Assembly (NCBI GenBank): GCA_036971615.1
Contig: JAYKKR010000010.1
Location: 248,001 to 312,000, forward strand
DNA length: 64,000 nt
Source: Amyloporia xantha
Lineage: Eukaryota > Basidiomycota > Agaricomycetes > Polyporales > Adustoporiaceae
Direction of reading: 5' to 3'
Shown here: positions 1-11,691 of the stretch, piece after piece
Position numbering within the stretch: position 1 is the first letter of the stretch
How the letters are laid out: the number at the start of each line of letters is the position of its first letter
Program-made: the position numbers and the translations under genes
Notes under the pieces: model-generated
Database searches by the model: none
What the model saw: the letters and a program-made list of their open reading frames with translations, nothing else
Told to the model about the DNA's origin: nothing

Positions 1-491
1 CTCGGTACGGGCGCAGCGCCCTTCCGCGCGTTCCTCCAATACCGGGCGTGGCTCGCGTCGCAATCGATCCCGACCGGGCCGACGTACTACTACTTCGGGT
101 CGCGGCACCAGTCGCAGGAGTACCTGTACGGGGAAGAGCTGGAGGCGTTCATCGCGGACGGGGTGATCACGAAGGCGGGGCTCGCGTTCTCGCGGGACGG
201 GCCGCGGAAGGTGTACATCCAGCACAAGATGGACGAGGACGGGGACGCGCTGGCGCGGATGCTGTGGGACGAGAAGGCGGCGTTCTACCTGTGTGGGCCG
301 ACGTGGCCTGTGCCGGACGTGTATGAGGCGCTGGTGGAGGCGCTGGTGCGGCATACGGGGAAGGAGGCGACGGAGGCGGGGGCGTTTTTGGAAGGGTTGA
401 AGGAGGAGGAGCGGTATGTGCTTGAGGTTAGTCGTTCCCGTGGATGCCGTGCGGATGGGTTGGCTGATATTGGAATTTTCAGGTTTATTAA
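1..491 (+). CDS. MET10: Sulfite reductase [NADPH] flavoprotein subunit, 3' end (partial)
   Basis: C-terminal part of the alpha (flavoprotein) subunit of assimilatory sulfite reductase, which passes electrons from NADPH through FAD/FMN to the haemoprotein subunit. The open frame starts at base 1 and is truncated by the window edge. It shows the NADPH-binding half of the ferredoxin-reductase module: LGTGAAPFRAF at the very start, YYYFGSRHQSQEYLYGEE, then FYLCGPTWPVPDVYEAL. Exon 1 ends at 426. Intron 427-482 (GTTAGT...TTTCAG) joins GAG to GTT TAT TAA, giving the end RYVLEVY-stop, typical for this family. Reading past the intron instead gives an unrelated tail. Cytochrome P450 reductase is the main alternative, but the GSRH and terminal VY signatures favour sulfite reductase. 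Confidence 0.85.
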
Positions 492-1016
492 TCGGGAATT
501 GCTGGGCGGTGGATGGCACGGTGTTCACTGCTGTCGCATCTGTCGGCTGACGGCGTTCAACATTTTATCTGAGTTTAGTGAAGCTAGATATCTATTGTCA
601 CACGAAGGAATACTGTTAACGTTGTAGACAAGGTGTATGGCCTACAGCTGGACTGCTTGAAAGAATAGAGGTGACAGCCACGTGGCTCGATCATGCGTGC
701 TAGACCTGCCCAGGAAGGCAAGTCTGATGCCAAATGGGGATACACACGTGCGTGACATGCTAACCGACGGCCAAGGCCCAAGGCAGCCTAACAATTGGCG
801 GGGAGCGATCGACGGACGACGGACTGAGCCCGAGCTGCGTCGATCAACTCGGACACTGAGATCGTCGACGGCCTTCCGCGCGGCCAGCTCAGGACGTGAT
901 CATCGTCCATGTCCATCCTCAACGCTCGGTCAGCTCACCGCACACACGGCCCGGCTGGCCCGCACGCCCTATATCCCCCCACATTTTCACCAAAGGCAAT
1001 CCCATTCCCCCCAGCC
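492..1016. other. Intergenic region between MET10 and the oxidoreductase pair
   Basis: This 525-bp stretch holds the MET10 terminator region and the promoter of the downstream oxidoreductase. The last 100 bp before the ATG at 1017 is C-rich with purine-poor tracts, common upstream of highly expressed basidiomycete genes. I see no other gene here. Confidence 0.5.
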
Positions 1017-2456
1017 ATGTCCTTCAAGCCCATCCAGTCCGCCGTCCTCGGTGTCGGCCTCGGCGGCCTCACCTTCCACATCCCCTTCGTCCTCGCCCTC
1101 CCCCAGTACTTCTCCCTCCGCGCCGTCCTCGAGCGGAACCCCACACAGCCAGGCGGAAAACTCGCCGCTCGCTTCGGTGCAGACGCCGCAAAGGGCGTCA
1201 CCATATACCGCACCTACGAGGAGGTCCTCGCCGACCCTGACATCGAGCTCGTCTTCATCAGTACCCCCAGCGAGACTCACTACGCCCTCGCCAAGCAGGC
1301 TCTGGAGGCCGGGAAGCATGGTGCGTCCCCCTTTCACCTTGGTCTCTAGTTGGCACATGCATTGACGCCGTGCGCCGCTAGTACTCGTCGACAAGCCAGT
1401 GACCGCGACCGCAGCAGAGGCTTACGAGCTCGGCGACCTCGCCAAGGCCAAACAGCGCGTCCTCTACCCCTTCCAGAACCGCCGCTGGGACTCCGGATTT
1501 CCTCACCCTCCGCAAGCTGCTGGACCTTCCTCCCAATGATCCCAAGTCCCTCGGCACCCTCGTCGAGTTCGAGTCTCGGTGAGTGCTCACCGTCGGCTGG
1601 CCCCCGCTTCTCTTCACGCGCTGACTCCGCCTCCCGCCGCAGCTTCGACCGCTACCGCACGGCGCTCAAGGGCACGTGGAAGGACCTCCCCGCTCCCGCC
1701 AACGGCCTCGTCTACGATCTCGGCGCGCACCTCATCGACCAGGCCCTTGTCCTCTTCGGCCGTCCCCGCAAGCTCACCGCGCTCGTCGAGAACGTGCGCG
1801 GGCTCGGCCACAAGGACGTCGACGACTGCGTGAGTGTCCCCTCGCCCGTCCTTAAGCTGCTCGCCCCGAGCGCTGACCCGCTCTGTCCACTGACCAGTTC
1901 ACGATCTTCCTGCACTACCCGCCGCGCCCCGGCGCTCCCAGGCGACATCCAGCCCGCGTCGCTCACGTGCATCCTGCGCGGGCACATCCTCTCCGTGCGC
2001 GCGCAGCAGGTGCGGTACGTCGTGCGCGGCCTGCGCGGGACGTTCGCCAAGGGCGGCGTCGACGTGCAGGAAGACCAGCTCAGGGTGCTCCCGGACGTCG
2101 CGCAGATCACCGAGTGGGACGCGTACGGGAAGGAGCCGGAGGCGCTGTGGGGGACCGTGGAGAATGTGGGGGAGGGGGGCAAGATCGTCACGACGACGTG
2201 AGTCGCGCGTGGTTCTGTTCGTTCGGTCGGTATTCTGTATTCTGACCAGTGGCGGTGGTGGTGGTGCGTTTGCAGGTGGCCGTCGACGGAAAAGGGGAAC
2301 TACGCCGGGCTGTTTGAGGACCTCGCGAAGACGATCCGGGAGGGGAAGGAGCAGGCGGTGAAGTGGGCCGAGTCGGCAGAGGTGATCGAGCTGATCGAGC
2401 TCGCGTACCAGAGCGCGAAGGAGGAGCGCACGCTCGTCGTCCCAGATAGGCCATGA
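1017..2456 (+). CDS. Gfo/Idh/MocA-family oxidoreductase, copy 1, with two apparent +1 frameshifts
   Basis: NAD(P)-dependent oxidoreductase of the Gfo/Idh/MocA type. An N-terminal Rossmann fold (GVGLGGLTFH near residue 10) is followed by VDKPVTAT, the family's EKP-like motif, and a C-terminal alpha/beta domain with YDLGAHLIDQAL. Exons by comparison with the neighbour: 1017-1320, 1382-1578, 1643-1829, 1898-2197, 2276-2456; all four introns sit where they do in copy 2. Two single-base insertions break the frame. One is an extra G near 1495 (after NRRWDS), which leads to an in-frame TGA. The other is near 1940 (after YPPRPGAP). Downstream of each, the expected frame resumes. The protein would end in VVPDRP. 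It may be a recent pseudogene or carry assembly errors; substrate unknown. Confidence 0.7.
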
Positions 2457-2859
2457 GCGCATGGGCAGTAGCACTGAGAAGAGCGGGTGTGGGGGGCTGT
2501 GGCGGCTCACATGAGAGGAGAGGTGGTCCACGGGAGGACCCAGAAGGACAGTAAGAAGTACCCGTCCGTCTTCGATGTATTGATATCACGTCTATCTAGC
2601 TGGGAATACACGCATGCATGCATACTGTATGTACATACTACATGGCCACACCAGGGATCCCCATTCATTTCGCGCACCCACTGACACCCGGCAACTATGC
2701 CTGCGTGACAGGGAAGATGCATCGCGATCTGGAATCCGTGTGTGCCGCTCTCACGGGCCATCGATGGGCAATGCTGCCCTGAATAGACCAGGTGCTACTG
2801 CAGCTGCCAGGACGCCGTCAGCGCGCGCCCCCCGCCCTTGCATACGTGATACCTCGACG
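2457..2859. other. Intergenic region between tandem oxidoreductases
   Basis: This stretch of about 400 bp separates the two tandem copies. It should contain the terminator of copy 1 and the promoter of copy 2. The sequence just before the second ATG does not resemble the promoter of copy 1 by eye. I see no gene. Confidence 0.4.
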
Positions 2860-4358
2860 ATGTCATCGCAGCCGATCAAGACCGCCGTGCTGGGCGTCGG
2901 CCTGGGCGGGCTCACGTTCCACATCCCGTTCATCCTCGCGCTCCCGCAGCATTTCACGCTGCACGCCGTCCTCGAGCGCAGCCCCTCCCAGCCCGGCGGC
3001 AGGCTCGCCGCGCGCTTCGGCGCAGCGGCCGCACGGGGCGTGAGGATATGCACGACGTACGAGGAGGTGCTGGGCGACAGCCAGATCGAGCTGGTCGTGG
3101 TGAGCACGCCGAGCGGGACGCACTGCGCGCTCGCGAGGAGGGCGCTGGAGGCGGGCAAACACGGTGCGTGCGGACGGCGGTTTGCCCTGTAGCGTGGAGG
3201 ATCGACGGGCTCACGTTCTGTCGGCCGCGGTGCCGGATGACCGCGGGCAGTCCTGGTGGACAAGCCTGTCACCGCGACGGCGGCTGAAGCGCGCGAGCTG
3301 GGCGCCCTCGCAAAGTCCAGGAACCTCGTCCTGTATCCGTACCAGAACTGCCGCTTCAATGCGGACTTCCTCGCCCTGCGCAGGCTACTCGCGCTGCCGC
3401 CGGACGACCCCGAGGCACTCGGCTCACTGGTCGAGTTCGAGTCGCGGTGCGCACGCCTTGACTGACACTCGGCTCCGCCGGTGCTGAATCTGAACGTTGT
3501 TGAGTTTCGCAGCTACGACCGCTACCGCACCACGATCAAGAACACCTGGAAGGACGTGCCAGGGCCGGCGAACGGAATCACGTACGACCTCGGGTCGCAC
3601 CTCATCGACCAGGCCCTCGTGCTCTTCGGGCGGCCGGCCAAAATCACCGCGATGATCGAGAACGTACGAAACATCGGCAGCAAGGACGTCGACGACTGTG
3701 TGAGTCCTCTCCCCCGCATATTTGCGCGCTCAGGCGATGCTCATGCGGAACTGATCCTTATGCGCCGCAGTTCACCATATTCCTACATTACCCGCCGCGG
3801 CCGGCCAGCACGGGTCTCCAGCTGACCTCTTTCACCGTCATTCTGCGCTCACACATCCTCTCGGTACGCTCGCCGCAGGTGCGCTACGTCGTGCGCGGCG
3901 TGCAGGGGACGTACAGCAAATTTGGCATCGACGCGCAAGAAGCGCAGCTCAAGGCGATGCCGGACCCCGCGGAGATCGTGCAGTCGCCAAGCTATGGCCA
4001 GGAACCCGCGGCGCTCTGGGGGACGCTCGAGAACCTCGGGGAGAACGGTGAAATCACGACGTCAATGTGGGTTGTTTGCTGCCGTGCACATGTGTTGAGA
4101 GCTGAGTTACTGATGACATGGTCTTTCAGTTGGCCGACGGAAGAGAAGGGGAATTACGCGGAGATATTCGTGAATCTCGCGGAGACGATACGAGCGGGAG
4201 AAGAGCAGACAATCAAGTGGGAGGAGTCGGCTGCGGTGATTGAATTGATAGAGCTGGCGTATCAGAGCGCGAGGGAAGAGCGTACGCTCATATTCCCCCA
4301 CCGTCCTGAGGATGTGCACAATGGGCATGGGGCATTCAACCAGTCCGGACGTTTGTAA
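2860..4358 (+). CDS. Gfo/Idh/MocA-family oxidoreductase, copy 2 (intact)
   Basis: Intact tandem paralogue of the gene ending at 2456. Exons 2860-3163, 3251-3446, 3513-3699, 3771-4066, 4130-4358 give a continuous frame. The Rossmann motif GVGLGGLTFH begins near residue 11, followed by TYEEVLGD, VVVSTPSGTH, VDKPVTAT, YDLGSHLIDQALVLFG and a C-terminal IEWEESAAVIELIELAY-like helix. It probably oxidises or reduces a sugar or inositol-like substrate with NAD(P) in the cytosol; the substrate cannot be read from the sequence. The C-terminus is about 16 residues longer than copy 1. Intron positions match copy 1 exactly, so the pair arose by tandem duplication of a gene that already had introns. Confidence 0.85.
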
Positions 4359-4538
4359 ACTCTGCCGAAGCATCACTGTGACTTTAAACAAACCGTACGA
4401 TAAAAAATCAGAGGGTGGTAGGCTTTACGGTTGTGGGAAGATAGACATGTCGCTCTCGCCACATCATTGCACTTCGAGCTATGCGCGACGTCGGTCGAGA
4501 AGCAAGGCATGAGGCCTGTGGATGCGAAAACATGTGTT

Positions 4539-6005
4539 TCAACGCCGCTTGTATTCACATGGCTTGAGCACACTTCCTCGAGCAACCAACTTGTCCCACT
4601 CTTTCGGACTTTTCGTCTTCCTCGCCACCTTCTTGAATTCGAAGAGCGTGAAATGTGTGTTTCTGTCATCCTGCATAGAGGTTCGGTTAGCTTTAGATGA
4701 ACAGCTCATCTATCAAAAGAATACCTTCGACTTTAGGCGAAATCCGACCGAAGACACCAATGCAACGAAGTCGTCTACCGCAGTGAACCGACTGGCGACT
4801 TCCGCGATCTTAAGTTCACCACTTGATCGGCCAAAAATAACAACGAAACAAGGGTCAGAACGGTTTCTCCGTTGACCGGGCATAATGGACTCACCCAGGT
4901 TTGAGAATTCGCCATGCCTCACGGATGCATGTCGGCCAATTTGTGCCCATCAGGCTCAACGCACAGACGACAACATCTACTACAGCTCCTTCACCCTCAC
5001 TTGCCCCCTCCCTGTCTTCTGTATTGCTACCCTCAGATCCAGGAAGCGGAAGATGTCCGCAAATATCCGCTTCCACAACGTAGATCCCATCGGAAACTAG
5101 GTCAAATGAGAGCACTGTCATGCCTTGCGGAATGAGTGCGCGTGCAAGTGCCGCATCTCCGCAGCCCAGATCCGCGACGATAGTCTTCTGAGGATATGCT
5201 GACAGAGAGGAGACATAGTAAGATACCGGGTTAGTCGGCCATGAGTGCACTTGGTGTCGGAAGCCGGTGTGATACTGTAGCCATAGATAATCAGTGATAA
5301 TTCACGGGAGGGCATGCTAGAACCTGCTGCGGTGACGGTGGACTAACCTCTTCGTATACCTGGGGGTTCTCCCGCATTAGCTCGTGCGCGTCTTCGCTGT
5401 TTGACTTGTAAAGTAGCTCGTTGATCCATCTATACACAGCATACAGATTGAAATTAATCTGACATGTCTAGGTGGAGGACTTACCGAAAGCGAGCGCCCT
5501 CCAAGCTGTTCTTCATTCCAGCCTGCAGAGTAGTGAGGCCCCCCTTCGGCTCGGGAGTCTCTTTTGCACGTCTCAGAACGGCATCTGCTCCCTGCTGGTC
5601 GCCTGACTCCGTTTGTCGTTTACCTTTCTTTTTACTCTTCTTGGAAGATCCAAGCCCACCTGCAGGCTGAGAAGGCCCCGTCTGAGTGTCTTTCTTCTCC
5701 TTCCGTTTCACATCTTTCTGCGCCTGCTCTGCGCCTGATGCTAAAACATGAGGCATGCCTCCGCTTTTCTCGGTCTGTTTTCCTGAACGTTCAGCTCTCG
5801 TTCCACTTTTCTGTCTCTTTGGGGGGCCCCGTCGCGTACTGTTCTCCCCACCTTCGAGCTTCGCCAGTAGCTTCTCGAAATTTACTGTCGCACTTTCGAC
5901 CTTGTCCTCATCTTTGGGGGCTGTTCTCTTTCTCTTCCTAGAAGTCAAAGTTCCTGAGACTGGGGCATCAGGAACACTCCATCCTGGAACGGAGAATAAG
6001 GCCAT
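4539..6005 (-). CDS. RRP8: Ribosomal RNA-processing protein 8 (25S rRNA methyltransferase)
   Basis: Nucleolar SAM-dependent methyltransferase; the yeast enzyme makes m1A in helix 25.1 of 25S rRNA. Exons on the minus strand: 6005-5485, 5429-5348, 5274-4895, 4821-4725, 4670-4539; 403 aa. The N-terminal 170 residues are charged and Lys-rich with nuclear-localisation-like KKSKKKGKR. Then come the RRP8 signature HSWPTNPV, SAM motif I ADLGCGD (residues 235-241), VVCALSLMGTNW and EAWRILKPGG. The end is HFTLFEFKKV...YKRR. The start at MALFSVPGWSVP was chosen because that is how the family begins; an in-frame extension upstream lacks similarity. Divergent from the P-loop gene at 6685. Confidence 0.93.
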
Positions 6006-6684
6006 GAGGTAGAAGTTAGGTTGAAATATTGGAAGGCAGATGGAGGCACCTTGTGAAGAGACGCCGCTACTCTGATCGGGCAACGCGACCACGTGCCCGA
6101 GACATTCCACGTGGAACGCGAGTCCGGCCATACTTGAAAGTGTAACTCGGGCTTGGCTTCATTTCTACACGCTCTTGCCAATGGAAATATCACCACTTTC
6201 ACATCAAATCTGTATAACGGTGTTCTTGGTAAAGTAAAATATATATGTTGGCGAGCTCATCAACAAAGGGTGTACTCGCCAAAGGCACTGAGTCTAGGCA
6301 CGCATTGTCCGCGCTTGCCGCACTCTCAAAGCACGCCACACTGGCATTTCACAGAACGGAAATGAGGCCTTCCTCCCCTGCATCCCGCGGCCAGTGCTTC
6401 CGGTACGGATGCTACTGGCCTGACATCACGATTCCATTTAAGACACGCCATTGCACGACGAACACATCCACGTTGCTCAAACGGTGCGCATCCTCGTTTG
6501 AAACTCGGGCATGCGGCCTGTCTCTTGTGAGGATGCACAGAAATCCGATAGGATTCAACGGACGAGCTGCCTCCACTGGTTGTATAAATGGGTAACGAAG
6601 TCAACATTGTCTCTTCACCGAGTAGCTCTCCAGAGTCCCCGATCTCTGAAGCGTTACTCTCACAGTCTCAATTCGTGACTTACA
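6006..6684. other. Divergent intergenic region, RRP8 / P-loop ATPase
   Basis: This stretch of about 680 bp contains the promoters of two divergent genes. Short ORFs are present but show no conserved motif or coding bias. No RNA gene seen. Confidence 0.4.
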
Positions 6685-8725
6685 ATGATGGACATCGACC
6701 GTGCTGACTGCGCTGCTCAAGCAGCCGGAGCGGATGGATATAACCACGTAGAACGATCTTCGCTGCTTCTATTCTACTTTCTGACTGTCCTTGTAGGCTG
6801 CGGCCAAGGCCGATGGATGGCCTTCGTCCTCAATCCCTTCTCCCGTCTCTCGGGGCCTCACGGTATGGATCTAGCATATGAGTCCTAACGGCCAATATTG
6901 AGCTCTAATTCAGCCCGAGGGCGGTGTACTATTTGACCATGGGGCTGTGGAATATGCTGCTGTAAGGCTCGCTATTTCTTCTGATGGCTAATGAAAATCA
7001 CCGACCTCTCAATTTTACTACAGGAAGAGCAACAGCTACTGAGCCGTACTGGTGCCCATAATCGAGATGCACAAGAGCATGAATACAAAACGGCGCCACT
7101 TGTTAGTTGCGAGGCTTTCTTGAAAGCTGATCCCAGCAATCGACCTTCCCAGTACGGGGTTTTCGGATCAATCCTTGCCATACAGTCTGTGTTTTATGCA
7201 CTCGCCCATATTGGTCAACCACTTACCCTTTGTATAGCGAGAAGACAAATCATTATACGCCACGGGAAGACCGTCTATATATAAATACGGTGAGTATATT
7301 CCTGAATCAATGTGCGCGTAATCAATCAACATACTCGGGGACAGAATGCCCCGTTGTCAGCTATTATCTGCGGCGTTCAGGGGTCTGGGAAATCCCATTC
7401 CGTCTCCGTGATTTTAGAAAACATGTTGATAACACAGTACACGCCGATAGGTAATTCGGAGAAGGCGTTGGCAGCTCTCGTTCTCCATGTCGGTGAGGGA
7501 GGACCCAGCTCGCTCCCCAACGAAACCGCTTGGCTAGGTTGTCCAGGCCAGCATGGCGTAAAGACTCCACCAGTGCAGGTATATGTCTCTAAATCTTCCC
7601 TACAGACCATGACAAAAGTCTATGCACCTCTGGGTAGCAATATCAAAGTCAAGCCGCTGTTATTCTCAGAGACGGAGTTGGATGCAGAGGCTTTCTTGTC
7701 GATGATGGCGGTGGGCTCCTCCGACTCGGCCCCCTTATACATGCAAACTGTACTGGTGGGTAGCGTCGTGTGGTATCTTGCGTGAGAGGGTACTGACCTA
7801 TCAGTAGTCCGTTCTTCGTGAGCTCGGAGAGAGATTCACCTATGCTGCATTCAAGGCGAAGCTTGAAGTACACAGGGTGGACTTCAATCCCGCGCAACGG
7901 GCTGGGTTGAAACAACGACTTACCTTTCTCGAAGAGTTTATCGATACGGGTACACAGGGCCAGACACCGCGCTTCGCCCAGGGTCAGTTGACCATAATCG
8001 ACCTATCTGACCCTTTCGTGGATCCGGCTGCAGCATGTGGTCTGTTTGAGATTGTGACACGGTTGTTCGTTCGAGCAGAGGTGGGGCCTGGAAAAGTGCT
8101 CGTTGTGGACGAGGCACACAAAGTACGTCAAAATTGGGGGTGATTCTGTTCACCGGGCTCTATACTGAGCATGTCCCCTAGTACCTATCCGCCAATAAGG
8201 GTCAATCCGGTTTGACAAAAGCGTTATTATCACTGATACGTCAGCAGCGGCATTTGGCAATGAGGGTCATTATAAGCACACAAGGTAAGTCTTGTCGAAG
8301 TCAGCAAGTGGGCCTTATCTAATTGTTTCGTAGAACCGACGGTCGTGCCACCGGTCCTACTCGATCTTTGTGGAGTGGCGATATTGCACCGGTTCTCTTC
8401 GCCATCGTGGTGGGAGCATCTATCAAAACACGTTTCAGCTAACCTGTCAGAGGAAGCGTTTGACAGAGTCGTTAGCCTGAGGGTAAGTCGATGTTCATTT
8501 CGGCATTGACTTGGCTGAGGGTGATGTCTGCAGACTGGAGAAGCCATTGTGCTTGCATCTGCCGGTTTAGGTTTATCACGCAGTACATCTGTGGACTGGT
8601 CAAACTCTGGGCATAATCTGTCTGACAACAGACAGTTGACACAATTCGGACGCCAGTATCTCCTGGTGAAGACCCGTCATCGCATTACAGCAGATGGTGG
8701 TGCTTCAATCCTCGTGGTTTCGTGA
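6685..8725 (+). CDS. P-loop NTPase of unknown function
   Basis: Proposed exons: 6685-6747, 6797-6862, 6914-6961, 7024-7184, 7238-7289, 7345-7755, 7808-8122, 8182-8284, 8334-8482, 8534-8725; 519 aa. Walker A is GVQGSGKS (residues 140-147). Walker B is VLVVDEAH (364-371), ending in a DEAH-like box. A later segment, RQQRHLAMRVIISTQEP, looks like a sensor strand. The C-terminus is rich in short hydrophobic strands. The layout (Walker A, about 220 residues, Walker B, then an Arg-rich strand) recalls HerA/FtsK-like ATPases, but I cannot name the family. The first two exons are the least certain; an alternative reads through 6748-6796. A degenerate relative lies about 1.2 kb downstream. No neighbouring gene suggests a function. 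Confidence 0.7.
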
Positions 8726-9849
8726 ATTTGTCTTGTAATAATACTGCCTCCGGATAGTTCCATCGACTAGTAACTTGTCGGGTGCTGCTTGCGCCACTTA
8801 TGTCAGAGCAACGTATTACTTTCTTGTATTTGATCTTGATTGGCCTCAGGGATATCGCGACTGTCAAATAAAGCTTTTAGATCAATGACACATAAGCGCA
8901 CTCGAATGAATACACACATGTCAGACGCATCGTGTATTGTCGTCATTAACTGTGACTTGAGAAAATTAGTCTACTGAGTCATTTTCGGAAAGGAAGAGCC
9001 TGAGGCGGCGAACTCCTCGCGGCTCGAAAGTACTATACAGTGCAAGACACCGAAGACTCAAGATCTTGTTGTCGGTTGTGGATTTAACGCGGTTGAATTG
9101 GGTCTCCTCCGTGGATTCAAGTAAGCATCCAGACAAATCTGGCACGGATGGTCGACTGAAGCTGCTAGCGTCGAGGTGCACATCGGGCACATCCTAGGTG
9201 CCATGAAATTGACATCATGTGATAATGTTGAAGCGAGGCCGATGTCCAAGCTATCCAATGTCCATCTACGTGCACTGTATCTACGCAGGCACCGGTCCCA
9301 TTATATGTCTCGAGCTTCAATGACAGTTCATATAAACAGCCGGTAGTTAGTACCAAGAGATGGAGGCTCTGAAGGATTATATATCATGTAATGTCCGTGC
9401 GTCGCCATTGAACCGCCGACTCGGATGTATATTTCAAATTTTCAACCGGAGTGGAAGTTATGTTGAATGAGCGAATCCGATGTCTGCGTCTTGAATTTCC
9501 AGGATTCTCTAGCAAAGAGGTGAGTTCAATATCTATTGAAGGCTGCCTGTGATTTACACGTTCTTGTCCAAATTCTTCCGTTCCCCGTATACTGTCTTTT
9601 CATATTCTGTCCGAGTCTCAATCGTTCTAATACCCAGGGCGCTCATTGGCTGGTTATACTAATTACGTATCCCCACAGAACCGGAAGAACAGTTTCCCTT
9701 TCAAGGAAGGCTCAGGGTCTCCAAAATGCCGCATCCTCAGTGGTCTGCTAGTGCAGTGGATTCCGTCCCATGAAAGTATCTATTAGCCGCTATCCGACTG
9801 TTGTACTTCACTTCCTGAAGCGATGAGTCAAATGGACAATTGGGGGTGA
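8726..9849. other. Gene-poor region after the P-loop ATPase
   Basis: No convincing gene. Only short ORFs on both strands, AT-richer than the flanks. It leads into the decayed P-loop relic. Confidence 0.4.
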
Positions 9850-10900
9850 GATCCCCACTTTCGTCAGGTTCACCTATCGCAGTTTTCTCAGTGATGTCAA
9901 TCATGATTTATGGCTCTCATAGCTCCCCTGATCACACGCTTCATCTACACCTCCAATATGTACGCGGTCACCCTGATATTCTCACTTTTTTGACTTTGAC
10001 AGGCGCTGCGCGGTTATCTTACCTTCGTAATTGTAGGAAAGGCCGCTGTTCACTCGCGACAACAGCCGCTCGCGGCTCAGCTGAAGGATCAGCTGCGCTT
10101 ACCTGGGGATATACAATAGCCGGCTACAAGGGCTGCTCAATATCCTCTTGCATTTCTCTGGATAAGCCCCAATGGGCGAGTTGACCTTTTGATTGATGGT
10201 TTGTAGAGCCGGACCGAGATATTCCCAGATACAATTCAATCCCGGGCATCCAATGAGGAGCAGTGAGCGGCGTTGCTCGAGAACTTCATCGATAGGGGGT
10301 AAGCATCGGCGGAAGACACGTCGCTCAGGGTCAGTTGACCATAATGAGATTGTCTAAGATTTGGCAGCGGCGACATGCGGTCTTCTAGCGATTATCACAC
10401 GGCCGCTAGCCTGTGCGGGACTGGAAACCTAGCCGCCGCACGGAGACACACGGGCGAAAGGTCCATCGACGGTGAGATTTATTTTCTGCGCTCGGATATA
10501 TCCTGGACGATCCCTGCGACTAACTCGCTGCCGTTAATTTGAAGAATGAGTTTGAGTCGCCCTATGCTTCTTATCATTGATACGTCAACGGTTTCATCCG
10601 TACGGATGGCTGCCAAGGAGAGGATGAGAACTGTTGACCTGTATATGGTACAGCTGACCAGATGCCGTACTAATCCCAATTCCAACCGTTCCTTACGACC
10701 TTCTTACTCACCATTACTTAGATTCTGCTGAGTTGCCTGTCTCTCGTGCCGAAACGGCCACGTACCGAACATTCCTCTAGATTTGTCCAAGCCTACTTCG
10801 GAGTATATCATCGAAATCCGAGGGTGAGCCGATTCATATCCGCGAACTTAGTACGGCTGATCCTGTCGTTGAATGCACCTGTGGCTCCTGAAGTCTGAAT
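9850..10900 (+). pseudogene. Decayed relative of the P-loop ATPase gene
   Basis: Nucleotide similarity to the gene at 6685-8725 is visible in the same order and orientation. The best block is 10322-10345, which matches 7976-7999 at 23 of 24 bases and is flanked by weaker matches (10230-10320 against about 7878-7975). Further blocks are 10570-10600 against about 8225-8260, and 9880-9970 against about 7690-7750. The blocks contain stops in all frames and indels, so no protein is made. The Walker A exon could not be found. Outer limits are approximate. Confidence 0.5.
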
Positions 10901-11691
10901 GTCGGCTTTTATGCGGTCTGTCCATGGAGTAGTCAAGCTCTACGAAGGTATACGTATGGTCGTGACAGTGGTTATAGTTCCGCTGACGCCATTCCAACGC
11001 CACTGTGTGCAGAGATTCCTATGTATCAGCTCAATTCATATTGTGGAACCTCGTAATCAATGCCGTTCAAACTGTAAGTTTATGTAACTATGACCCAATC
11101 CTGATTGAATCTCATCGCGCAGGCATTTCTCCAATACCACTCGCAACCTACTCCTGCGCGCTTGCTGTAAGGTAATATATCAGCCGCTGACATCATGCGT
11201 ATTTGAACATTCGAAAAGTGTGGCCAGCAAGCTTCACTGTCATAAAGACTTTGATCGACGTCACTAGGCCATGGTAATCGAGTCAAATTCCAACATGTGT
11301 TATTCACTGTGGCTCGCCTGCGGCCATTCCGCGCGTCCGCACTCATTTGGCTGAACACACGCGACCGTGTCAGACTCGCCGGGGTCACCAGATATTAAAA
11401 TGACAATTTCTTGCTTTGTATCGTCCGATCATGACTCAAAGAATCTTACATAGCTCTGAGATTGTACATTGTGATCTACAAATCCTTCATTTATTGATCA
11501 TGTTTCCAATATTAAATCCACTACATTAGGAGACAAACAAACGAGGAGACGATGGGACCAATCAGCGATATAATAAAAACAAGAAACAGCGATTAAAACG
11601 TGCGAGCGACCAGCACGATATGAGAGTAGTGAGCAAGCGTGATTGCAGAAAACCGGCTCAAAAAGCATAGCGAGATAGCGATAGCGTTCCT
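10901..11691. other. Intergenic region before the JmjC gene 3' end
   Basis: No gene recognised. The last few hundred bases probably hold the 3' untranslated region of the minus-strand JmjC gene. Confidence 0.4.

Noticed and set aside
48..326. 92-codon ORF in frame 3 within MET10
   Set aside because: Gly/Arg-rich shadow of the real MET10 frame.
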